Positions 1 through 5,845 of a stretch of DNA of 16,078 nt are shown one piece after another. The stretch lies in the NCBI GenBank assembly GCA_900768695.1, contig CAAGDY010000118.1, positions 1 to 16,078 on the forward strand, given 5' to 3'. This stretch comes from an uncultured Anaerovibrio sp. Its GTDB lineage: Bacteria > Bacillota > Negativicutes > Selenomonadales > Selenomonadaceae. The position numbers and the translations under genes are program-made. Each line of letters starts with the position of its first letter. The first letter of the stretch is position 1. Below the pieces are notes generated by a model. It made no database searches. It had not been told where the DNA came from and saw nothing but the letters and a program-made list of their open reading frames with translations.

Positions 1-848
1 AGCTCACCGCCCCCCGGCGAATAAATCGTACCGGTCTGCTTGATGATAATATCATAGTCATTCAGGCTGTATTCCTTGTTGTTCTTTGGCGGGGACATCT
101 CCAAATCCACCTTGGTGATGCCGTTTACCAGCGTGGTGCCGTTGCTGACCAGAGTATACATGCCATTGCTAGTTTCGTACACGGTAATATTGGTCATTTC
201 CGTCAGCTGGTCCACAATCAGATCCCGCTGATCCCTCAGGTCATTGGCATTGGCGCCATTGGCCTCGATGCCGGAAATGTTCTTGTTCAGCTCTACAACC
301 TGTCCCAGAAGGCGATTCATAGTTTCCACACTAAGGGTAATATCGTCGTACAGTGAATTTATCTGCTCCTGTACCTGGTTGGCTGCAATCTGCAAACTCT
401 GGGCAAAATTCTGTCCGGCGTTGATTACGTTCTGACGGCTGGTATCACTGCTGGCGGTGGTAGAGCAATCCTCCCACGCCTGATAAAACTTCTCCATGGC
501 ATCCTGCACGCCGGTGTTATCCGAATCGTTGAAGATGGATTCTATCTTGGCATAGTTGTTTGCCTTGCCATTATAATAGCCATTGGTGCTGTTTTCCTTC
601 CAGAACTGGCGGTCAGCATAGATATCCCTGGCCCTGATAACGGAGGTAACGGTGGAGCCGTTGCCCACCTGGCTGGCACCTGCCAGCGTGTAGACCTCCG
701 AAGAAGGCGTAGCCGCCGCATGAGCCGTCTGGCGGGAATATCCCTCCGTGTTGGAGTTGCTGATATTGTGGCCGACTGTATTCAGTCCCAGCCTGTTTGT
801 ATAGATACCATTTACCATGGTGTTGAGTCCGGAAAAGGTACTCTGCAT
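1..848 (-). CDS. flgK: Flagellar hook-associated protein 1, FlgK (N-terminal part, runs off the left edge)
   Basis: FlgK (HAP1) forms the first hook-filament junction ring. It is exported by the flagellar type III system and is the usual client of the chaperone FlgN. The visible 282 residues start with ATG at 848, preceded by AGGTG five bases upstream, and no stop occurs before the window edge. Residues 5-40 carry the flagellar rod/hook signature: SGLNTMVNGIYTNRLGL, then VGHNISNSNTEGYSRQ, which matches the FlgK form of the motif (NI.N..T.GYSRQ). A long helical region follows, with segments such as RDIYADRQFW, MEKFYQAWEDC and NDLRDQRDLIVDQL, all typical of FlgK. The gene is last of the visible flgM-flgN-flgN-flgK run. 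The gap of 56 bases from the second flgN shows no clear promoter, so cotranscription is likely. The C-terminal part, including the helical D0 end, is outside the window. Confidence 0.95.
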   Translation of the reverse strand, partial: MQSTFSGLNTMVNGIYTNRLGLNTVGHNISNSNTEGYSRQTAHAAATPSSEVYTLAGASQVGNGSTVTSVIRARDIYADRQFWKENSTNGYYNGKANNYAKIESIFNDSDNTGVQDAMEKFYQAWEDCSTTASSDTSRQNVINAGQNFAQSLQIAANQVQEQINSLYDDITLSVETMNRLLGQVVELNKNISGIEANGANANDLRDQRDLIVDQLTEMTNITVYETSNGMYTLVSNGTTLVNGITKVDLEMSPPKNNKEYSLNDYDIIIKQTGTIYSPGGGE

Positions 849-904
849 TTTTTCACCTGCTCCCTGTATTTGTCACGGTATTGTCATGCTACGTCATGTT
901 TAAG

Positions 905-1372
905 CTACACATTTGCCTCAAACATCTTGCTGCCCTGCACCGGCCTGCCACCGCTATCGCCCGGTGTTCCGTAGGTTACCCCCGCCGCTGTACAGGTCAT
1001 GACATTTACGTTATAGTCGATATATTCTATGTTTTTATTTAAATATTGCAGATTGTTGCCAGAGGCTTCCTTTAGTTTCTGCAATAGTCCTGCCTGCTTT
1101 GCCAGCAGCTGCACAGCCATCTTTTTTTCCAGGCCTTCCGGCTGGCTGTCCACCCACGCTGCCGCATCCTTGCCGCCGTTTTTCTGAAGGAACTCACGGC
1201 GCTTCTTCTCCAGTCTGTTCAAATCTATCACTACGGCTTCAATCTCCTTGGTAAGCCGCTGTACAGCCGGGGCCGCCGTATTGACCAGGGCATTGCACTG
1301 CTCCTGCGTCAACTCCAGCAGTCTGAGGCACAGCACCAGCTGCTGTCTGATAATGTGTATCAACTCCTGCAC
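905..1372 (-). CDS. FlgN-family flagellar export chaperone (second of two tandem copies)
   Basis: A 155-residue, mostly helical protein of the FlgN type (family length about 140-160), expected to be a cytoplasmic chaperone for FlgK and/or FlgL. Heptad-like helices run through residues 1-60 (with LRLLELTQEQCNAL) and 80-115 (MAVQLLAKQAGLLQKLKEAS). The tail has the family layout: an asparagine-containing helix (NLQYLNKNIEYIDYNV), then a TYGTPG loop, then a final KMFEANV clamp. The start is GTG at 1372, supported by GGAGG eight bases upstream; that site lies within the end of the preceding FlgN gene, whose TAG ends only three bases before this GTG, so translation is probably coupled. Overall identity to the upstream copy looks low by eye, but the architecture is the same. 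Which hook-associated protein each copy serves cannot be read from sequence. Confidence 0.8.
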   Translation of the reverse strand: MQELIHIIRQQLVLCLRLLELTQEQCNALVNTAAPAVQRLTKEIEAVVIDLNRLEKKRREFLQKNGGKDAAAWVDSQPEGLEKKMAVQLLAKQAGLLQKLKEASGNNLQYLNKNIEYIDYNVNVMTCTAAGVTYGTPGDSGGRPVQGSKMFEANV

Positions 1373-1375
1373 CAG

Positions 1376-1861
1376 CTATACCTCCAAATCAAAGTTCTTT
1401 ATGTGGGACACCTGCTCCTGTCCCCTGCTGCCATAGGCAGGCTCCACCATGGAGCCACCCAGCTGGTTCAGCCGAAAATTGACTGCATCCAGCGCACTGG
1501 CCACGAGAATTCCGTTGTTGGCCACGGCCTCCTGCACCTCATCCACCAGCCTGCCCAGCATCCTGTGCAGCTTGTAGAGGGTTTCCCTCTGCTGCCTTTC
1601 CGGGCACTGGGACCATACGCTGTCCATCTGCATATCAGGGCTGACCATGATGCCGCTTTTCGCAATCCTGCCAATCAGCTCCTGCCGCTTTTTTTCAGTC
1701 CGGTGGATTGCACTGACAACCTCTTCCTCCTGCCTGACCAGCCGTTCCAGCTCCTGCATTTTCACAAGAACCAGCACGCCCCTTTTTTCCTCATTCAGCT
1801 GCTTCAGCTTCTGATATCCGGTTATCAGCTCTGCCAGTATTCTGGCCAATTCCTGCCACAT
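1376..1861 (-). CDS. flgN: FlgN-family flagellar export chaperone (first of two tandem copies)
   Basis: A 161-residue all-helical protein in the standard flgN position, directly after flgM. The start is ATG at 1861. Long amphipathic helices occupy residues 1-65 (ELARILAELITGYQKL, VKMQELERLVRQEEEVVSAI) and 90-135 (LYKLHRMLGRLVDEVQEA). The C-terminal segment follows the FlgN plan: an asparagine-rich helix (ASALDAVNFRLNQL), an AYGSRG loop and a final KNFDLEV motif. In the family the last helix binds the C-terminal part of FlgK/FlgL. The gene ends three bases before the GTG of the second FlgN-like gene. I give the flgN symbol to this copy because of its position next to flgM. The alternative, that this copy serves FlgL and the other FlgK, is equally possible. 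Confidence 0.82.
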   Translation of the reverse strand: MWQELARILAELITGYQKLKQLNEEKRGVLVLVKMQELERLVRQEEEVVSAIHRTEKKRQELIGRIAKSGIMVSPDMQMDSVWSQCPERQQRETLYKLHRMLGRLVDEVQEAVANNGILVASALDAVNFRLNQLGGSMVEPAYGSRGQEQVSHIKNFDLEV

Positions 1862-1900
1862 GGACTATCCTCCCCCTGTGCCGCCGTCACAAGTTCATCA

Positions 1901-2179
1901 TCAATAACGGTACTGCAAAATCTTCTCTGCCAAATCACGGTTGCTTACCTGATACGCGCCGGAGGCAATCATGTTCTCATACTCCGTCACCTTGTCCATC
2001 CGCACATCGGAGCCCGCCTTCAGCTTCTTCATAATCTCGCTGAACTGCTGGCCCTGGGAGGAAATCTGAATGTTGTCATTCAGCTGTTCCTCCTGCCGGT
2101 ATGCCCTGGCAACCTTGTTCACGCTGCCGGAGTTGCTGTATACACCTGCCACGCCCTGAAGAGTGTTATTTATAATCAC
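1901..2179 (-). CDS. flgM: Anti-sigma-28 factor FlgM
   Basis: FlgM binds the flagellar sigma factor (FliA/SigD) and holds back late flagellar genes until the hook is complete and FlgM is exported or otherwise inactivated. The 92-residue length is normal. The C-terminal half carries the conserved sigma-binding pattern: VRMDKVTEYENMIASGAYQV (about residues 59-78), then a helix ending NRDLAEKILQYRY. The N-terminal half (VYSNSGSVNKV, QEEQLNDNIQISSQGQQF) is polar and low in hydrophobics, as expected of the disordered export half. The start is GTG at 2179 with a weak GGTG a few bases upstream, so its translation may be modest. It is the first gene of the late flagellar operon and is separated from yvyF by a terminator. 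A possible sigma-28 promoter lies about 100 bases upstream, which would give feedback control. Confidence 0.93.
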   Translation of the reverse strand: MIINNTLQGVAGVYSNSGSVNKVARAYRQEEQLNDNIQISSQGQQFSEIMKKLKAGSDVRMDKVTEYENMIASGAYQVSNRDLAEKILQYRY

Positions 2180-2275
2180 GATTTTTCACCATCCTCGTTT
2201 TTATTTTCATTTCATGTTTTTACGCCAAATATTCAAAACAAAAGCATTTACCCTCATCTTTTAATCCTAGCAAAA

Positions 2276-2302
2276 ATATCGAAAAAAATAGCAGGATTCT
2301 TA
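2276..2302 (-). promoter_or_regulatory. Possible sigma-28 (FliA/SigD) promoter for flgM
   Basis: On the minus strand TAAG (2299-2302) is followed after exactly 15 bases by TTCGATAT (2276-2283). The sigma-28 consensus is TAAA, 15 bases, then GCCGATAA in enterics or CCGATAT in Bacillus. The match is 3 of 4 in the -35 and 6 of 8 in the -10 (Bacillus form). The -35 element lies in the loop of the yvyF terminator, and the spacer covers its right arm and most of the T tract. The location, just ahead of flgM, is where such a promoter is expected. No better sigma-28 match, and no convincing housekeeping promoter, was seen between here and the flgM start. Confidence 0.4.
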
Positions 2303-2315
2303 AATAATCCTGCTA
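2282..2315 (-). terminator. Rho-independent terminator after yvyF
   Basis: A perfect 10-base-pair stem (2289-2298 with 2306-2315, TAGCAGGATT against AATCCTGCTA) encloses a 7-base loop. On the minus strand it is followed at once by seven T (2282-2288). It lies 83 bases beyond the yvyF stop, so it ends the yvyF transcript and separates it from flgM. Confidence 0.9.
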
Positions 2316-2398
2316 GCCTTCAAATATTGAGCTGTTCACGGCCGGACGCAAATCCGCCATGCTGTCAGCATGCAGCAGACAACGCCCTACCATCAGCG

Positions 2399-2794
2399 TT
2401 ATCTGTTGCGAGATGAATTGTACATAGTGGAGCTGCGGTCCACCTTCTTGACGGTCTTGGCAGCCTCCAGGCGCTTCGCCTGATTGATGATGTCATTGCT
2501 GCATTTGTTGCAGAGCTTGCCCGTGGTAATAGGCGCGCCGCACCCTTGACAAGGATATGTAATCTGGAAACCGCTGGCAATGAAGCGCCCCTGCTTCAGC
2601 ATGCGCAGTATCACACGCTCCTTGACACCCGTATCATCCACAATCTGCTTGATGCTGCACTTGTCATGATCCCGGACATAGGAGTATACCACCTGCTCGT
2701 CCTCCTGCTCCTTGCGGTAGCAGTCAGTACACATTCCCTGTCCAACTTCCATATACACCTTGCCGCAGCAGGAACAATTTTTTAGCTTATTCAT
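2399..2794 (-). CDS. yvyF: Flagellar operon zinc-finger protein, YvyF family
   Basis: A 131-residue soluble protein matching the YvyF family of flagellar-operon proteins, which sits between comFC and flgM in Bacillus subtilis as it does here. Its function is not established. Two four-cysteine, probably zinc-binding, sites flank a helical middle: C7-x2-C10 with C22-x2-C25 at the N terminus, and C82-x2-C85 with C95-x2-C98 further on. The middle part (VVYSYVRDHDKCSIKQIVDD, then VKERVILRMLKQGRFI) reads like a winged-helix or helix-turn-helix segment, so nucleic-acid or sigma-factor contact is possible but unproven. The basic tail ends RSSTMYNSSRNR. I chose ATG at 2794 because GGGGAGAG sits just upstream; an in-frame TTG six codons earlier has no such support. 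The gene has its own strong promoter at 2830-2858 and its own terminator at 2282-2315. Confidence 0.85.
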   Translation of the reverse strand: MNKLKNCSCCGKVYMEVGQGMCTDCYRKEQEDEQVVYSYVRDHDKCSIKQIVDDTGVKERVILRMLKQGRFIASGFQITYPCQGCGAPITTGKLCNKCSNDIINQAKRLEAAKTVKKVDRSSTMYNSSRNR

Positions 2795-2829
2795 AAAAAT
2801 CTCTCCCCACAACTTGTCAATACGCCTTT

Positions 2830-2858
2830 ATTATAAGTTATTCTGTATTTTTATTCAA
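2830..2858 (-). promoter_or_regulatory. Housekeeping (sigma-A type) promoter for yvyF
   Basis: On the minus strand TTGAAT (2853-2858) and a perfect TATAAT (2830-2835) are separated by exactly 17 bases. The expected start point is near 2823, leaving a leader of about 30 bases before the yvyF ATG at 2794. The promoter lies in the AT-rich gap after comFC, so yvyF can be expressed without the upstream operon. Confidence 0.85.
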
Positions 2859-2875
2859 TAAAATTTTTTGCCGCA

Positions 2876-3613
2876 TCATTTTCTGCCGGAAGCGGCCACA
2901 ATCCCCATAATGCCTGCCGCACCCGCCGCACGGACTGCCCTGGCACACTCCAGCAGGGTTGCGCCGGTTGTCATAATATCGTCAGCGATAATCACCCTCC
3001 TGCCGGCCAAATCCATGCCTGCCTCCACCGCAAATGCTCCCTGCATATTCCTGCTGCGCTCTGCCGCTGTCAGCCCGAACTGGGGCAGGGTGGAACGGCA
3101 CCGCACCAGAGCGGTAACCATAGGTATCCCCAATGCGGCAAATGGCTCCCTGAAAAGCAGCTCGCTCTGATTGAAGCCTCGCTCCTTCAATCTGTCAGGA
3201 TGCAACGGAACAGGCACTGCCACAGACGCATTTTCCATACCGCAAAAAGAAGGACCCTCGCCAGCTCTGCCGCCGGAAGCAGTACCTGTCGGCACTGACA
3301 GGGCCGGCACCTGCGCCAGTCCCGCCCCGATAAAGCCATGCAGGCCTCCCAAAAGGCTTTTCCTGCCATCGTATTTCAGGCGGCGAAGCACATCGCGAAG
3401 CCCTGCTTCATACACCCCCAGCGCCCATACGCCGCCATCAATGAGGCTGTTCATCTCAGCGTCCAGCGGCAGACGGTGGGGCCGTACCAGCTTTTTCAGG
3501 CAGTCACTGCACCAGCCATCCTTCTGCTCAATATATCTGCCGCATACCGGGCAGGCAGGAGGAAACAAAAAATCCAGTATCCAGTCAAACACACTCTCAC
3601 CCCGCCGCTTCAA
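2876..3613 (-). CDS. comFC: ComFC-type phosphoribosyltransferase-domain protein
   Basis: ComFC (GntX/ComF family) is needed for natural transformation in several bacteria and probably acts in the cytoplasm on incoming single-stranded DNA; its exact reaction is unclear. The 245-residue protein has an N-terminal zinc finger, CPVCGRYIE (C21, C24) and WCSDC (C35, C38). The family motif LKYDGRK (79-85) follows, then VPVPLHPDRLKERGFNQS (133-150) and a phosphoribosyltransferase PRPP loop VIIADDIMTTGAT (207-219). Residues about 100-130 (SVPTGTASGGRAGEG) look like a variable Gly/Ser-rich insert. No comFA or comFB is seen next to it; RecD2 is upstream instead. The start is uncertain: the TTG at 3613 has no good ribosome site, while GTG at codon 8 has GGGGTGA close upstream. 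It follows recD2 by about 50 bases and is probably in the same operon. Confidence 0.88.
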   Translation of the reverse strand: MKRRGESVFDWILDFLFPPACPVCGRYIEQKDGWCSDCLKKLVRPHRLPLDAEMNSLIDGGVWALGVYEAGLRDVLRRLKYDGRKSLLGGLHGFIGAGLAQVPALSVPTGTASGGRAGEGPSFCGMENASVAVPVPLHPDRLKERGFNQSELLFREPFAALGIPMVTALVRCRSTLPQFGLTAAERSRNMQGAFAVEAGMDLAGRRVIIADDIMTTGATLLECARAVRAAGAAGIMGIVAASGRK

Positions 3614-3665
3614 GCATATAGTGCCCGCACATCACTGCGCACTATTCTGCTCCTGTCATTCCTGC

Positions 3666-5837
3666 TCACAGCCGTCGCCCCAGCCTTTCTGCCAGCAACG
3701 TATAGCGCCTCTTTGTCCTGTCGTTGGCTACAGCGGTGTTCAGCGCGGCCCGTGAGCCTAGCAGAATCACCAGCTTCCTGGCCCTGGTCACTGCCGTATA
3801 GAGCAGATTCCTCTGCAGCATCACATGATGCCCCGGCACCAGCGGCAGTACCACCACAGGATACTCACTGCCCTGGCTTTTATGTACCGTCATGCAGTAA
3901 GCCGGCTGCAGCTGGCCAAGCTCCGCGCTTTCGTAGGATATCTCCATTTCATCACTGAACTGCACCCGTATACAGCCTGGCTCCAGACCGGTAATATAGC
4001 CGATATCCCCGTTGAATACACCTTTTTCGTAGTTATTTTTATTCTGCATGACCTTGTCACCCAGCCTGAATACCCGTGCGCCATGCACCAGCTCCGGTGT
4101 CTCTGCCCCGGCAGGATTCAGTGCCTCCTGCAAAAGCTGGTTCAGCCTTTCCACCCCGCAGGCCCCACGGTGCATCGGCGAAAGCACCTGCACGTCCTCC
4201 AGCACGTTGTAGCCTCTGGCAGGCAGAATTCTCCGGCACAGGGAAACAATATGCTGCTCCACCCACTCAGGGTCCTGCTGCTCGATAAAAATAAAATCGC
4301 TGCCTTCCTCCAGGGAGCATTTGGGCAGGCGCCCGGCATTGATGGCATGGGCATTCATGACAATGGTGCTGTCATCGCTCTGACGAAAAACTTCCGTCAG
4401 GCACACCTGCGGTATCACGCCACTGCGAAGGATGTCCTTCAGCACAGACCCAGGCCCCACCGCCGGAAGCTGGTCCACGTCCCCTGCAAGAATCAGGTGA
4501 CAGCCTGCAGGCACTGCTTCCAGAAAATGGCTCATCAGCACAATGTCCATCATGGAAACCTCGTCCAGAATTATCACATCCGCTTCCAGAGGCTCCTCCT
4601 GATTGCGCCCGAAGCCGGAGCCCTCTCCATCGCCACCGGAGGCCTCCAGCAGCCTGTGTACTGTCCTTGCCCCGCGCCCGGCCGCCTCGCTAAGCCTTTT
4701 TGCCGCCCGGCCGGTAGGCGCCCCCAGCAGAATCTGCAGGCCCTGCTTTTCCAGTATCTCAATCATGGCGCGCACCACGGTAGTCTTGCCCGTTCCCGGC
4801 CCTCCGGTCAGCACGAACACGCCATGCTCAAACACGGCCTCCACCGCCTGCCGCTGCTGCTCTGCCAGCTGAATCGAGGCTTCCTGTTCCCAGTTTTTTA
4901 CCAGCCGCCGCGGATTGCGTGACGCAATTGGCATGGCCTTTTCCTGCAGATACAGCAGGCTTTCTGCCGTTTCCGCCTCCGCCCGGTACAGATACTCCGG
5001 ATAGACCAGAAGCGTGCCGCCCACGGTTTCCTGATCCAGCCTGCCGGCGGCAAGGTCCTGCTTCAGCACCTCCCAGACCACATCCCGGGGTACCCGTATG
5101 CCTTTTTCCACATCATCAACCAGCTGATTTTCCGGCACACAGCAATGACCGTTCACTGCAATTCTCTGCAGCTGGTACTCAAGAGCCGCTGACACCCGGA
5201 AGCTGTCGCAGGGGTCCATGCCTATGCCGGCGGCAATGGCATCAGCCGTACTGAAGCCTATGCCCTCAATCTCAGTGGCAAGTCGATAGGGATTCTGCTC
5301 CATGACCTCTATGGAAAAGGAGCCGTAACGCTCGTAGATTTTCCCGGCATAGATGCCGGATACATTGTGCTGCTCCAGCCAGAGCATTATCTGCCGAAGC
5401 TCCGCCTTTTCCTGATAGGAGGCATGGATTTTTTCCGCGGTTTTCTTGCCGATGCCCCGCACCTCCCGTAGCCTGTGGGGCTGTTTTTCAATGATGTCCA
5501 GGGCCATGCCGCCAAATTTTTCCACGATGCGCGCCGCCATGGCCTTGCCAACGCCCTCAATGATACCGGAGCCCAGAAAACGCCGGATGCCCTCTACACT
5601 GGTAGGAGCGGAGGCTATCATGTGAACAGCCTGAAACTGGGTGCCAAAGCGTGGATGCTCCACCCACCTTCCCTTCAAGTCAAGCTGCTGACCCTGCAGA
5701 GGCGCAGCCATCTGCACGGTCACGGTAACAGTGCTTCCCTGCCCCTCCGGCAACAGGCGAAAAACACAAAAGCCACCTTCAGGACTGGCAAATATAATAT
5801 TGTCCACAACTCCCGTCAGGGCCTCCAGCTCTTCCAT
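3666..5837 (-). CDS. recD2: RecD2 (RecD-like) SF1B DNA helicase
   Basis: RecD2 is a 5'-3' superfamily 1B DNA helicase that works without RecBC in replication-fork maintenance and repair. Numbered from the chosen start (723 residues), an N-terminal OB-like domain is followed by helix-hairpin-helix elements at about 82-109 (FLGSGIIEGVGKAMAARI), 124-139 (LREVRGIGKKTAEKI) and 186-204 (IEGIGFSTADAIA). The helicase motifs are all present: Walker A GGPGTGKTT (345-353), GAPTGRAAKRL, Walker B LDEVSMMD (424-431), GDVDQLPAVGPGS (452-464), TEVFRQ, TVHKSQGSEY (650-659) and YTAVTRAR (680-687). Length is normal (Deinococcus RecD2 is about 715 residues). ATG at 5837 gives the usual N terminus (MEEL.ALTGVV) and has GGAGG about 13 bases upstream. 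An ATG at 5870 would add 11 residues inside the preceding gene without a ribosome site. The ABC-F stop is ten bases upstream, so coupled translation is likely. Confidence 0.95.
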   Translation of the reverse strand: MEELEALTGVVDNIIFASPEGGFCVFRLLPEGQGSTVTVTVQMAAPLQGQQLDLKGRWVEHPRFGTQFQAVHMIASAPTSVEGIRRFLGSGIIEGVGKAMAARIVEKFGGMALDIIEKQPHRLREVRGIGKKTAEKIHASYQEKAELRQIMLWLEQHNVSGIYAGKIYERYGSFSIEVMEQNPYRLATEIEGIGFSTADAIAAGIGMDPCDSFRVSAALEYQLQRIAVNGHCCVPENQLVDDVEKGIRVPRDVVWEVLKQDLAAGRLDQETVGGTLLVYPEYLYRAEAETAESLLYLQEKAMPIASRNPRRLVKNWEQEASIQLAEQQRQAVEAVFEHGVFVLTGGPGTGKTTVVRAMIEILEKQGLQILLGAPTGRAAKRLSEAAGRGARTVHRLLEASGGDGEGSGFGRNQEEPLEADVIILDEVSMMDIVLMSHFLEAVPAGCHLILAGDVDQLPAVGPGSVLKDILRSGVIPQVCLTEVFRQSDDSTIVMNAHAINAGRLPKCSLEEGSDFIFIEQQDPEWVEQHIVSLCRRILPARGYNVLEDVQVLSPMHRGACGVERLNQLLQEALNPAGAETPELVHGARVFRLGDKVMQNKNNYEKGVFNGDIGYITGLEPGCIRVQFSDEMEISYESAELGQLQPAYCMTVHKSQGSEYPVVVLPLVPGHHVMLQRNLLYTAVTRARKLVILLGSRAALNTAVANDRTKRRYTLLAERLGRRL

Positions 5838-5845
5838 CTGTACGC

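Noticed and set aside
849..904. A separate promoter for flgK in the gap after the second flgN
   Set aside because: Neither a sigma-A nor a sigma-28 pair at proper spacing could be found; only the ribosome site is convincing.
2358..2372. A perfect palindrome CATGCTGTCAGCATG just after yvyF
   Set aside because: It is short, with no T tract, no repeat elsewhere and no promoter nearby. The real terminator lies about 45 bases further on.
1355..2416. A plus-strand open frame of 353 codons opposite the flgN and flgM genes
   Set aside because: It lies antisense to three well-supported flagellar genes and crosses a gap and a terminator. Its translation shows no known motif.
3825..4922. A plus-strand open frame of 365 codons inside recD2
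   Set aside because: It is fully antisense to conserved helicase motifs, and its His/Gln/Leu-rich composition is typical of a shadow frame.
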